In this document: piece after piece, positions 50,274 to 58,951 of the stretch
Layout: every line of letters begins with the position of its first letter
Numbering within the stretch: position 1 is the stretch's first letter
Assembly: GCF_016894385.1 (NCBI RefSeq)
Contig: NZ_CP069811.1
Coordinates: forward strand, 1,030,501 to 1,094,500
Reading direction: 5' to 3'
Source of the DNA: Cupriavidus oxalaticus
GTDB lineage: Bacteria > Pseudomonadota > Gammaproteobacteria > Burkholderiales > Burkholderiaceae
DNA length: 64,000 nucleotides
Made by a program: the position numbers and the translations under genes
The notes under the pieces: model-generated
Database searches by the model: none
Told to the model about the DNA's origin: nothing
What the model saw: the letters and a program-made list of their open reading frames with translations, nothing else

Positions 50274-51005
50274 ATGCAGACTAGCGAAGCGGTGCTGACG
50301 CAGGCGCGCGCAGCCTTGGCGCATGTGCCTTATCAGGGGCATGTCCTTCATCCCACCATCCAGCTGCGGCTGTCGGACGGCGCGCTGATCCTGGAGGGCG
50401 AGGTCGCCGATATCGTCGACAAGACCCGCGCGGCCACCGCGCTGCGGCGCGTGGACGGCGTGACCAGCGTGATCGACCACCTGCGCGTAACCAACGGCGG
50501 CGTCACCGTCGGCGATGGCGAACTGCGCGATGCGGTATGCGAGCGCCTGCTCAACGCCATCGAGTTCCGTAACTGCAGGATCTGCGCGCGCGTCAAGGGC
50601 CAGCACGAAACCGTGCGCGAGCCGGTGGGCGAGCGCAGCGGCTGGATCGAGGTCGAGGCGCACGACGGCGTGGTGACGCTGTGGGGCCAGGTGATCAGCC
50701 TGTCGCACATGCGCCTGGCCGGCGTGCTGGCCTGGTGGTCGCGCGGCTGCCGCTGCGTGGTCAACGAACTGGTGGTGGCGCCCGCCGAAGCCGACCGCGA
50801 CGATGAGATCACCGAGGCGCTGATGCTGGTGCTGGAGACCGATCCCTTCGTCGATGCGGCCCAGGTCAGCGTGCATACCGAAAACCGCGTCGTCACGCTG
50901 GAAGGCTGCGTCGCCAGCGAGAACACGCGCCGGCAGGTCGAGCGCGACGCGTGGTACGTGCAAGGCGTGGAGGACGTGGTCAACCACATCTCGCTGCGCG
51001 CCTGA
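50274..51005 (+). CDS. BON-domain protein (three BON-like repeats)
   Basis: A 243-residue protein with three BON-like modules (about residues 1-70, 78-160 and 165-243), each with the pattern of an acidic helix and a GxVxxxxxxxxA strand-turn, for example GALILEGEVADIVDKTRA, GVVTLWGQVISLSHMRLA and RVVTLEGCVASENTRRQ. BON domains bind phospholipid or act in osmotic stress proteins such as OsmY. No signal peptide is visible, so it is probably cytoplasmic and may use the domains to bind ligands or partners. Confidence 0.85.
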   Translation: MQTSEAVLTQARAALAHVPYQGHVLHPTIQLRLSDGALILEGEVADIVDKTRAATALRRVDGVTSVIDHLRVTNGGVTVGDGELRDAVCERLLNAIEFRNCRICARVKGQHETVREPVGERSGWIEVEAHDGVVTLWGQVISLSHMRLAGVLAWWSRGCRCVVNELVVAPAEADRDDEITEALMLVLETDPFVDAAQVSVHTENRVVTLEGCVASENTRRQVERDAWYVQGVEDVVNHISLRA

Positions 51006-51017
51006 GCTTGCAGCGGC

Positions 51018-52214
51018 CTAGCCCGGCATGCCGCGCCGGGCCGCCGCATCCTCCATGCGCCAGTAGCGCCGCCGCGCCCGCAGCGTGAAGCGGGCGCGAT
51101 AGTCCGACATCGACATCCCCGTGATGCGCTGGAACAGCCGCCGGAACGCGGCTGCGTCGCTGTAGCCGCAGGCTTCGGCGATCGCCTGCGTGCCGTGCAG
51201 CGTCACCTCCAGCAGCATGCGCGCGCGCTCCACGCGCCGCGTGTGCAGGTAGTCCAGCGGCGTCATGCCGGTGACCTGCCGGAAATGCCGCAGCAGGGTC
51301 CGCTCGCTGACCGCCGCGGCCCGCGCCACCGCGGCCAGCTGGTAGGGCTCGGCCACATGTTCCTGCAGCCACTGCACGGCCCGGTACACGGGGCTGTCCG
51401 CGGTGCGGCTGAGCCAGCGCTGCGAGACCAGCGCCGGTACGCTGCGCTGGCGTTCGGGCTGGTAGAGCATCAGCTGCGCGGCGGCCTGCGCCAGGTCGGG
51501 GTCGTGCAGGTGGCCCAGCACACGCAGCACGAATTCCACCTGCAGCGCGGGGGCCACGCAAGAGAACACTTGCCCGTGCACGCTCATGGCCTGGTCCCCG
51601 CCCAGGTCTGCGCGCGGGAACTGGTGCGTCATCCAGCTCTGGTACATCCAGGGCGCGCCGGTGCGGGCGCCGTCCAGCAGGCCTAGCTGCAGCGGCAACA
51701 GCATTCCCGATGAGCACGCGGCAAGCCACCCGCCCGCGGCCACATGGCGCTCGACCATGCGCAGCGCGGCGGTATCGCGCCGGACGATGTCGCCGAGCTG
51801 GTGCGCATTGCTGGCCAGCAGGGCCGGGATCACCAGCAGCGAGCGGCTGTCCGCCGCCCTGATGCGGCGCGTGGAGGCCTCCAGGCCCGGCAGGCCGGCC
51901 GGCAGTGTGCGCCCGTTGGCGCCGCACAGTTGCCAGCTCAGCGTCGGCGCCGCATCGGGCCGCTGCAGGCTCGCCACGCCGGCGACGGTGCGCAGCACGT
52001 CGAGCGTGGTGAAGAGGGTGCCGGGCATCGCATTGGGCAGCCACAGCAGGCGGACATGTAATGGCCTTGCGGGCGCGGTGGGGGTGTCGGGGACCAGTGG
52101 ATCAGCGGGGGCGCGCATATCAGGGGCGGTTGGTGCGTGGTCCGATCTCGGGCCAGGCGTGGCGGGATCGGCATTGTGATTGGCGATATTGATCCTCCCC
52201 ATGCCCGCTGGCAA
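51018..52214 (-). CDS. GlxA-type AraC-family transcriptional regulator
   Basis: A 398-residue regulator with an N-terminal DJ-1/PfpI-like domain (RLLWLPNAMPGTLFTTLDVLRTV, LLVIPALLASNAHQLGD, ACSSGMLLPLQLGLLDG) and a C-terminal AraC helix-turn-helix pair (QLAAVARAAAVSERTLLRHFRQVTGM, EACGYSDAAAFRRLFQRITGM). It is divergent from the M20 carboxypeptidase gene. The start is uncertain: ATGs at 52202 and 52118 are in frame, and the first 30 or so residues are low in family likeness. Confidence 0.85.
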   Translation of the reverse strand: MPAGMGRINIANHNADPATPGPRSDHAPTAPDMRAPADPLVPDTPTAPARPLHVRLLWLPNAMPGTLFTTLDVLRTVAGVASLQRPDAAPTLSWQLCGANGRTLPAGLPGLEASTRRIRAADSRSLLVIPALLASNAHQLGDIVRRDTAALRMVERHVAAGGWLAACSSGMLLPLQLGLLDGARTGAPWMYQSWMTHQFPRADLGGDQAMSVHGQVFSCVAPALQVEFVLRVLGHLHDPDLAQAAAQLMLYQPERQRSVPALVSQRWLSRTADSPVYRAVQWLQEHVAEPYQLAAVARAAAVSERTLLRHFRQVTGMTPLDYLHTRRVERARMLLEVTLHGTQAIAEACGYSDAAAFRRLFQRITGMSMSDYRARFTLRARRRYWRMEDAAARRGMPG

Positions 52215-52241
52215 GGGCTAGCATCGTGCCGTTGTGCCATG

Positions 52242-52265
52242 GCGCCGCCGCCGCCGCCGCCGCTG
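52242..52265. repeat. GCC trinucleotide repeat
   Basis: About seven GCC units stand in tandem in the divergent gap between the AraC and M20 genes. Such a run can change length by slippage and so alter promoter spacing. Confidence 0.75.
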
Positions 52266-52321
52266 CTGGTGCTGGTGTTGCGTCATGGCATGGCCCAACA
52301 AGACCAATCCGAGGAGATTCC

Positions 52322-53581
52322 ATGCCGTTTTCCGTTCGACACGTTGCAGTCGCCGCCGCCCTGGCACTTGCCGGCGCCGGCCACCTGGCCGCTGCCGCCC
52401 AGCCCGATGCCGCGCTGCTGGCCGCGGCCCGCACCGCCCAGCCGGCGGTGGTGCAGTCGCTCAAGGAGATGGTGTCGATCGAATCCGGCAGCGCCAACGC
52501 GCAGGGCCTGGCCCGGATGGCCAATTACACCGAGAAGCGGCTGCAGGCACTGGGCGCGCAGGTGGAGCGCGTGCCGGTCACCAAAGGACCGGGCACCATG
52601 GTCAAGGGCACGTTTATCGGCAACGGCAAGCGCCGCATCATGCTGATCGCCCACATGGACACCGTCTATCCGGAAAACACGCTGGCGACGCAGCCGATCC
52701 GCGAGGAGGGCAACCGGCTCTACGGCCCCGGCATTGCCGATGACAAGGGCGGCATCGCCGTCATCCTGCATTCGCTGGAGATCCTGAAGAACAAGGGCTG
52801 GCGCGACTACGCGCAGATCACCGTGCTGTTCAACCCGGACGAGGAAGTGGGCTCGGTCGGCTCCGGCGAAACCATTGCCACCCTCGCCGCGCAGCATGAC
52901 GTGGTGTTGTCGTGCGAGCCCACCGCCGCCAAGGACGTGGTCAAGGCCGAGTCGCTGCTGCTGGGCGCGTCCGGCACCGCCACCGCCACCATGCAGGTCA
53001 GGGGCCGCGCCGCGCATGCCGGCGCCGCGCCCGAGCGCGGCCGCAATGCGCTGGTCGAGCTGGCCTACCAGCTGCAGCAGACCCGCGACGTCGCCACCCT
53101 GGTGCCTGGCTCGCAACTGAACTGGACGCAGGCGCAGGCCGGCACCGTGCGCAACCAGATCCCCGAAAGCGCGGTGGCCTACGGCGACGTGCGCACCACC
53201 GCCAGCGGCGCCGCCGAAAAGCTCAAGGTCGCGCTGCAGGACAAGGTCAAATCGGGCCAGCTGGTGCCTGAAACCCAGACCACGGTGACGATGGAAGAGG
53301 GCCGCCCGCCGTTCGTGGCCGACGCCCGCGGCCGCGCGCTGGCCAGGCGCGCACAGGAAATCTACGCCGAGCTGGACGGCCGCACGCTGGCGCTGGCCGA
53401 AGGCACCGGCGGTGCCACCGATGCGAGCTATGCCGCGCGCTCGGGCAAGCCGGCGGTGGTGGAGAGCTTCGGCCTGGCGGGCTTCGGCTACCACGCGCGC
53501 GACGAGTACATCGAGCTGGATTCGATCGTGCCGCGGCTGTACCTGATGACGCGGATCCTGGAGGATATTGGTCGTCACTGA
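52322..53581 (+). CDS. M20 metallopeptidase, carboxypeptidase G2-like
   Basis: A 419-residue exported zinc peptidase, similar to glutamate carboxypeptidase (CpG2). The signal peptide is residues 1-24 (VAVAAALALAGAGHLAAAAQ). Zinc-site motifs are LIAHMDTVYP, GPGIADDKGG and NPDEEVGSVGSGE. The ATG at 52322 has GAGGAG at ideal distance; the longer frame from 52226 starts inside the GCC repeat. It cleaves C-terminal Glu or related residues from peptides or folate-like substrates, by family analogy. Confidence 0.9.
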   Translation: MPFSVRHVAVAAALALAGAGHLAAAAQPDAALLAAARTAQPAVVQSLKEMVSIESGSANAQGLARMANYTEKRLQALGAQVERVPVTKGPGTMVKGTFIGNGKRRIMLIAHMDTVYPENTLATQPIREEGNRLYGPGIADDKGGIAVILHSLEILKNKGWRDYAQITVLFNPDEEVGSVGSGETIATLAAQHDVVLSCEPTAAKDVVKAESLLLGASGTATATMQVRGRAAHAGAAPERGRNALVELAYQLQQTRDVATLVPGSQLNWTQAQAGTVRNQIPESAVAYGDVRTTASGAAEKLKVALQDKVKSGQLVPETQTTVTMEEGRPPFVADARGRALARRAQEIYAELDGRTLALAEGTGGATDASYAARSGKPAVVESFGLAGFGYHARDEYIELDSIVPRLYLMTRILEDIGRH

Positions 53582-53771
53582 GCGGGCTGCAACCGAGACC
53601 CCGCGCCGGTGTGCCGCGGATGGCACGCGGCTGCACCGAAGCGGCGCTTCGCATGTGTTCCGGACACCGCGTCCCGCGCGCGGGGCGACCACTGGCCCCG
53701 GCATCCTGCTACAGTGTCAGCGCCGCCCGCCCGTGGCGGCCATGACAAAGACATAGTGGGGAGACCGCAGC

Positions 53772-54035
53772 ATGAACCGCAAAGGCCTGATCGATGCCGC
53801 CTCGGCATTGGAAGACCTGGCGGCCGGCAATGTGCCGGCTGCCGCGCAAGTCGCCGCAGGCGCCGCCGCGCTGGAGAAGATCCATGCCGATTTCCCGGGC
53901 TGGCGCGATGTGGGCGACGCACTATTTGGCCTCAAGGCGCTCGCCAGCGGCTCTGGCATGGACCTGGACGCCAACGGCCGCCAGCGCGCGGGCCGGCTGG
54001 CCGACGTCGTGCGCAGCCTGATCGACCAGATCTGA
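53772..54035 (+). CDS. Small hypothetical protein, alpha-helical
   Basis: An 87-residue protein with a GGGGAG site before its ATG. It is rich in Ala and Gly, with no membrane segment or signal, and reads as two or three helices (LIDAASALEDLAAG, AAGAAALEKIHADF, GRQRAGRLADVVRSLIDQI). I do not recognise a family. The good ribosome binding site and regular composition support a real gene. Confidence 0.65.
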   Translation: MNRKGLIDAASALEDLAAGNVPAAAQVAAGAAALEKIHADFPGWRDVGDALFGLKALASGSGMDLDANGRQRAGRLADVVRSLIDQI

Positions 54036-54046
54036 ACGGCTGCCTG

Positions 54047-55624
54047 CTAGAGCATCGACTCGATCGGCAGGATCGACAGGAACCAGATGCCGAGCCGGCG
54101 CCACCAGCTGGTGTTGGGTTCGGTGTCGTAGCGCACCACCTCGTCGCCGCGCCGTTCCAGCCAGTACAGCTTGCCTTGCTCGTCGAGCTTGACCTGGTAG
54201 GCCGCTTCCGGCACCACCGTGGCGAAGGTCGACTCGATGCGGCCGGCCAGGGCCGGGCTGTCGATCACGAAGCCCAGCTCGGTATTGAGATTGGCCGAGC
54301 GCGGGTCGAAATTGAACGAGCCCACGAACACGCGGCTGGCATCGACGCCAAAGGTCTTGGCATGGAGGCTTGAGCCGGAACTGCCGAACGGGCCGGCGCG
54401 GCCCTCTTTCTTGATCGGCGCCGCCGAGCGCCGCAGCTCGTACAGGTCTACGCCTGCCTCCAGCAGCGCCTTGCGGCGCTTGGCATAGCCCGAATGGACG
54501 GCGGCGACGTCGGTGGCCTCCAGCGCGTTGGTCAGCACGCGCACGGTCACGCCCTTTTCGGCCAGCTGCGAGAAGTACGCAGTGCCGGCGGTGGACGGGA
54601 CAAAGTAGGGCGAGACCAGGTCCAGCTCGCGCCGGGGCTCGCCCAGGATCTCGCGCAACTGGTGCGCGACCAGCGTGTTGCGCGATGCCTCGCCGAGGGC
54701 CTTGGCCGGGTCGTCGCTGACGATGCGTGTCGCGGCCCACTCGAACTCCAGCGTGCCGTCGAGCATATGCTGCACGTCGGGCACCTCGCGCAGCGCGGCA
54801 ATGTAGGCGCCGGCGGCGGGGTTCTGCTCGACCGCGCGGGCGCTGCCGGCCAGCTCGTGCAGGCGCTCCACGCTGACCGGCGGCACCAGCCGGTCCACCG
54901 GGTACGCCGAAGCGCTGGCCCAGTAGCGGTCGAAGTCGTGCGCCACGTCGGCCGCGGCGGGGCCGATCGCAATCACGTCCAGGTCGGCGAACAGCACGCC
55001 GTCGGTGGCGCCGAAGTATTCGTCGCCGACGTTGCGCCCGCCGATGATCGTGGCGACGCCGTCGGCAGTGAACGACTTGTTGTGCATGCGCCGGTTCAGG
55101 CGCCGGAAATCGGTCAGGAAATTGAGCGCCTTGGGCTGGCGCAGCACGAACGGGTTGAAGATCCGCACCTCTACCTGCGGATGCGCGTCCATGGCCGCGA
55201 GCAGCTCGTCCATGCCGGAAAGCCCGTTGTCATCGAGCAGCAGCCGCACGCGCACGCCGCGGTCGGCGGCCTCGTGCAGCGCCTCCAGCAGCAGCGTGCC
55301 CGTCAGGTCGTTGCGCCAGATGTAGTACTGCACGTCGAGCGTGCGCTGCGCCGTTCGCGCCAGGTGCATGCGCGCGGCGAAGGCTGCGTGGGCGTTGTTC
55401 AGCGGGTGGATGCCGCTGAGCCCGGAATGGCCGGCCAGCGCGGCCGCGACCGCGCGGCCCAGCGGCGTGGCTGCGGCCTCGGCGGGCGTGATGGCGGTGG
55501 ATTCGGTGCGGTGGTCCAGTGGCGGCAGCGCGCAGCCGCCCAGCAGGGTGGCGCAGCACAGCAGCAGCGAACTGGCGTGCAGGCGGTGGTGGGGCACGAA
55601 CGCAGCGTCTGTCGGCAATGGCAT
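54047..55624 (-). CDS. Phospholipase D/cardiolipin synthase-like lipoprotein (ClsC-type)
   Basis: A 525-residue HKD enzyme with a lipobox (LLLCCATLLGGC, Cys at residue 31). The two catalytic HKD motifs are HNKSFTADGVATIIGGRNVGDEYF and LHAKTFGVDASRVFVGSFNFDPRS. ClsC makes cardiolipin from phosphatidylglycerol and phosphatidylethanolamine, and a periplasmic lipoprotein form is common in this group. The gene stands alone and is convergent with the 87-residue hypothetical gene. Confidence 0.88.
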   Translation of the reverse strand: MPLPTDAAFVPHHRLHASSLLLCCATLLGGCALPPLDHRTESTAITPAEAAATPLGRAVAAALAGHSGLSGIHPLNNAHAAFAARMHLARTAQRTLDVQYYIWRNDLTGTLLLEALHEAADRGVRVRLLLDDNGLSGMDELLAAMDAHPQVEVRIFNPFVLRQPKALNFLTDFRRLNRRMHNKSFTADGVATIIGGRNVGDEYFGATDGVLFADLDVIAIGPAAADVAHDFDRYWASASAYPVDRLVPPVSVERLHELAGSARAVEQNPAAGAYIAALREVPDVQHMLDGTLEFEWAATRIVSDDPAKALGEASRNTLVAHQLREILGEPRRELDLVSPYFVPSTAGTAYFSQLAEKGVTVRVLTNALEATDVAAVHSGYAKRRKALLEAGVDLYELRRSAAPIKKEGRAGPFGSSGSSLHAKTFGVDASRVFVGSFNFDPRSANLNTELGFVIDSPALAGRIESTFATVVPEAAYQVKLDEQGKLYWLERRGDEVVRYDTEPNTSWWRRLGIWFLSILPIESML

Positions 55625-55693
55625 GGCGGTGGTCGGCGCGATGTCTGGCTTCAGCTAATCGCTATGCCGGCGCGCGGACTTCGTTGACACACC

Positions 55694-55733
55694 GGCCCTC
55701 ACCCCATCCCTCTCCCGCGAGCGGGAGAGGGGG
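55694..55733. repeat. REP-like palindrome (copy 2)
   Basis: CCCTCTCCCGC-GA-GCGGGAGAGGG is a perfect 11-base stem at 55708-55731, preceded by GGCCCTCACCCC. It matches the other copies in this window and lies downstream of the sodC gene, where it may act as a shared terminator or mRNA-stability element. Confidence 0.7.
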
Positions 55734-55763
55734 AACACCAACGGGGTTCGAAGCGCTTGCTGC

Positions 55764-56360
55764 CTACGAAGCTGCCACCACGCCACAAGCGATACGCCCG
55801 CCCGCATTGCCCGTCGGCTGCGTCTTGTAATCGTCGGGATCCTTGTGCACGACCACCGCACGCCCGATCACGCCGTTGGCGCCGGTGCCGACCGATAACG
55901 ACGGCAGCAGCATGCTGACGCGCACGTTGCCGCTGGCGTCGGCGGTGACGTTGTTCATGTCGCCGGCATGGTGCTCGGGCATGGTCATCTGGCCGTGCGG
56001 CTTGCCGCCCGGGTTGAAATGGCCACCGGCGCTCATCGCGTCGGGCGCGGAGCAGTCGCCCTTCTCGTGGACGTGGAAGCCATGGACGGTGTTGGGCGGC
56101 AGGCCGGTGATCGAGGCGGTCATCAGTACCCCGCCGGGCTGTTGCTGGAAGGTCACGGTGCCGGCGGTATTGGTGCCGCTCTTGGGTTGCAGCTGCGCCG
56201 CGGCGCGGGCCCCGCTAGTGCCGGCCGAGGTCGCGGCGGAGGCAGCGGTGGCGCCCGTGGCGCTGGATGAGGCCGAGGCGCTCTTGCCGGAACCGGCGCA
56301 GCCGGCCAGCACCACGGTCGCGGCAACGCAGGCGGCCAGGGGGATAAGCACTGGTTTCAT
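55764..56360 (-). CDS. sodC: Cu/Zn superoxide dismutase lipoprotein
   Basis: A 198-residue periplasmic superoxide dismutase anchored as a lipoprotein (VVLAGC, Cys at residue 21). A Ser/Ala-rich linker (about 22-60) precedes the enzyme domain. Copper and zinc ligands lie in TVHGFHVHEKGDCSAP and AGGHFNPGGKPHG, and the disulfide-forming Cys in the GGRIACGVV end. The ATG at 56360 has GAGGATTCCG upstream. The linker length is unusual and may set the enzyme away from the membrane. Confidence 0.92.
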   Translation of the reverse strand: MKPVLIPLAACVAATVVLAGCAGSGKSASASSSATGATAASAATSAGTSGARAAAQLQPKSGTNTAGTVTFQQQPGGVLMTASITGLPPNTVHGFHVHEKGDCSAPDAMSAGGHFNPGGKPHGQMTMPEHHAGDMNNVTADASGNVRVSMLLPSLSVGTGANGVIGRAVVVHKDPDDYKTQPTGNAGGRIACGVVAAS

Positions 56361-56490
56361 CGGAATCCTCTTCTCGTCGTGATTTCGGATGAAACAGTAT
56401 AGGTCGGGCAACGCGCTCGCGGCTTCCGGTTTTGTCCTACTCGCCACGTTTCGGATGCCCCGGCGCTTGCGGTTTGCGCCAGACGGCAAG

Positions 56491-57426
56491 TCAGGCCGCC
56501 ACCGCGAGGCGCTGCTGTACCGCACCAAAATGCGGGTGGCGCGAGAACAGGTCCGCCGCCCAGTTGACGAACACGCGGACCTTGGCCGACAGGTGCCGGT
56601 TCTGCGGATACATCGCCGAGATCGGCAGCTCGTCGGTCTGCCAGTCGGACAGGATCTCGACCAGCCGGCCGCTGGCCACATACGGCTCCGCCATCGCGCG
56701 CGAGATGCGGGCGATGCCATGGCCTTCCAGCGTGCAGCCCACGTAGACCTCGGCATCGTTGGTCGAGATCGCGGAGGGCAGCAGCACCTCGCTGCGCTCC
56801 ATGCCGCGCGCCATCGGCCACGGCATTTCGCGGCCGTTGCGGTTGGACAGGTAGTTCACCGCCTTGTGCTGCGCCAGTTCGGCGAGGTCGCCTGGCGTGC
56901 CGGCGCGGTTCAGGTAGATCGGCGAGGCGTAGAACGCCAGCTTTACGTGGCCGATGCGGCGGGCCACCATCGATTCATCGAGCGGGATCCCCACGCGCAA
57001 GACCACGTCGACGCCTTCCTGCAGCAGGTCGATAGGCTTGCCGTTGATGGTCAGCTCGAGCTTCAGGTCGGGGTAGGCCTGCAGGAAGTCATGCAATGCG
57101 GGCACCAGGACCATGTTGGCCAGCGGTGCCGTGGTATCGACCGACAGTGTGCCGCGCGGCGAGTTGTTCTGCCGCGTGAGCGACTGCTCGGCTTCTTCCA
57201 CGTCCGCCAGGATGCGCACGCAGCGTTCGTAATAGGCCGCGCCGTCATTGGTTACGCTGATGCGGCGCGTGGTCCGGTGCAGCAGCTTGACGCCGAGGTG
57301 CGTCTCCAGGTTCTGGATCAGGCGGGTCAGCGTGGCCTTGGGCAGGTCCAGCGATTCGGCGGCGCGCGCAAAGCTGCCGACGTCCACGACCCGTGTGAAT
57401 GCCTGCATTGATACGAGACGGTCCAT
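56491..57426 (-). CDS. LysR-family transcriptional regulator
   Basis: A 311-residue regulator with the standard N-terminal helix-turn-helix (MQAFTRVVDVGSFARAAESLDLPKATLTRLIQNLETHLGVKLLHR) and the C-terminal two-lobed effector domain (GTLSVDTTAPLANMVLVPALHDF). It is divergent from the hydrolase-fold gene and efflux operon downstream. MexEF-OprN of Pseudomonas is controlled by the LysR-type protein MexT, so this gene may control the efflux genes, though its sequence resembles the CrgA group more than MexT. Confidence 0.88.
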   Translation of the reverse strand: MDRLVSMQAFTRVVDVGSFARAAESLDLPKATLTRLIQNLETHLGVKLLHRTTRRISVTNDGAAYYERCVRILADVEEAEQSLTRQNNSPRGTLSVDTTAPLANMVLVPALHDFLQAYPDLKLELTINGKPIDLLQEGVDVVLRVGIPLDESMVARRIGHVKLAFYASPIYLNRAGTPGDLAELAQHKAVNYLSNRNGREMPWPMARGMERSEVLLPSAISTNDAEVYVGCTLEGHGIARISRAMAEPYVASGRLVEILSDWQTDELPISAMYPQNRHLSAKVRVFVNWAADLFSRHPHFGAVQQRLAVAA

Positions 57427-57817
57427 GATGAGGTTCCGACGATAGATCCGAACGGCGTGCCGCGCGCGCTCGTGACGCGCACGGCGTGGCTTGTTGTTGT
57501 GATTGGGGGAGTGCTGCCGGCTGGCTGGCGCCGGGGTGCGCGGGGGCGCGGGTCCGGCGTGGGTTTGTCAGGGCGTGCAGCGCCCGCAACGAATGAAAAG
57601 CCAGGTTGCGGATCGCCATGCGTGCCACGAGCCGGAGTGAATCACATTTCCGATGACCTTGTCACGCGTGGGGTTTCGGTCGATCGGAACGCGTTCGATT
57701 ATTCCAATCACGGAACAGTGCATTGGCGATCTCTCGCTTTATCCCATCCTCGTCAATCACCATAATCCGTTGCATCGCAACACTCAAGCGCATTGTTTTT
57801 CCCGTGCGCCGGACGCC
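57427..57817. promoter_or_regulatory. Divergent promoter region of the LysR and hydrolase-fold genes
   Basis: This 391-base gap includes the near-symmetric ATCGGAACGCGTTCGAT around the 10-base palindrome GAACGCGTTC at 57687-57696, a possible regulator site. LysR proteins often bind T-N11-A motifs in such divergent gaps. No gene is visible. Confidence 0.4.
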
Positions 57818-58768
57818 ATGCCACACAAGCCAGGCCAACGCCAGAATGCCGCTCCCGCCGCCACCGGCCAGGGCGAGCCGCGCGTGGCCGAGCACACGGT
57901 AACGAGCGACGGCCGCGAGATCGCGGTGTGCGTGTGCTACCCGCCGGGCTATCCCGCGCCGGGCGCCGAGGCCGCCAGCTGGCTGCCCTGGCTGGTGTAC
58001 CTGCATGCCGGCGGCTTTGTCGATGGCGGCCTGGAGCGGGCGCGCAAGCTGGTGCAAGGCCTGGCCAGGGCGGTGCCGGCCGTGGTGGTGACGCCGGCCT
58101 ATTCGCTGGCGCCCGAAAACCCGTTCCCGGCCGCGCCCGAAGACGCGCACAGCACGGTGCAGTGGGTGCTGCGCAATGCCCGGCGCCTGAAGCTGGACAA
58201 GACCCGCTTCGCGCTGGTGGGCGAGGAAGCCGGCGGCAACCTGGCGATCGCGCTGGCGCAGATGCTGCGCGACCGCGGCACCGCGCAGCCGCGCGGGCAG
58301 TGGCTGATCCGGCCGGTGACCGACCCGTGCCTGCAGCACGCGTCGTGCGCGGGCTTCGGCAGCGGGCAGGTGCTGATGGAAACGTTGCGGCGCATGGCCT
58401 GCAACTATCGCGATTACCTGCCGACGCCGGCGGACAGCGTGCATCCCTATGCCGCGCCGGCGATGGCTTCGCGCCTGGCCGGGCTGCCGCCCACGCTGGT
58501 CCAGGTCGCGGAACAGGATACGCTGCGCGCCGAAGGCGAGGCCTTCGCGCAGCGGCTGGGCAAGGCCGGTGTGCCGGCCCAGGCCATGATCATGCCCGGC
58601 GCCTGCGGCGACGGCGTGGAAGAGACCCATGACGCGTGTCAGGCATGGGTCGACGAAGGTGCGCGGTTCCTGCAGCGATGTCTGGCTGCGGCCGACGATA
58701 CCTCACCCCTGACCGAACGCCAGGCTGGCGCAAGCGCCAGCCGGCCTGGAGCCAAGCCCGCCGGCTGA
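57818..58768 (+). CDS. Alpha/beta-hydrolase-fold protein lacking Ser and His catalytic residues
   Basis: A 316-residue protein of the hormone-sensitive-lipase type. The oxyanion region is LHAGGFVDGG and the lipase core PAYSLAPENPFPAAPEDA is intact. The nucleophile elbow, normally GDSAGG, reads GEEAGG (E137 in place of Ser). The catalytic Asp remains (D234, AEQDTLRAEGE), but the His motif (usually PGMxHGF) reads PGACGDG. The protein is therefore probably not a classic esterase. It lies 183 bases before the efflux operon on the same strand. The ATG at 57818 is chosen over a longer frame that reaches into the promoter. Confidence 0.82.
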   Translation: MPHKPGQRQNAAPAATGQGEPRVAEHTVTSDGREIAVCVCYPPGYPAPGAEAASWLPWLVYLHAGGFVDGGLERARKLVQGLARAVPAVVVTPAYSLAPENPFPAAPEDAHSTVQWVLRNARRLKLDKTRFALVGEEAGGNLAIALAQMLRDRGTAQPRGQWLIRPVTDPCLQHASCAGFGSGQVLMETLRRMACNYRDYLPTPADSVHPYAAPAMASRLAGLPPTLVQVAEQDTLRAEGEAFAQRLGKAGVPAQAMIMPGACGDGVEETHDACQAWVDEGARFLQRCLAAADDTSPLTERQAGASASRPGAKPAG

Positions 58769-58951
58769 GCCGCTCCAGCCAACACGCCAGCCGGCTCTGT
58801 ATCGGCCAGAGCCAGGTCCGCCGGTTTGCATGGGCGGCCCTAAGTCCGACTATCCAATCTGACTCGGTTCCGGTCCGTCCTGCGCGGACCGGCAGGCGGC
58901 GTTCGGCCATTTGCTTTTCGGTTGAAGAAAACCCGAACAGGAGTTTGAGAA

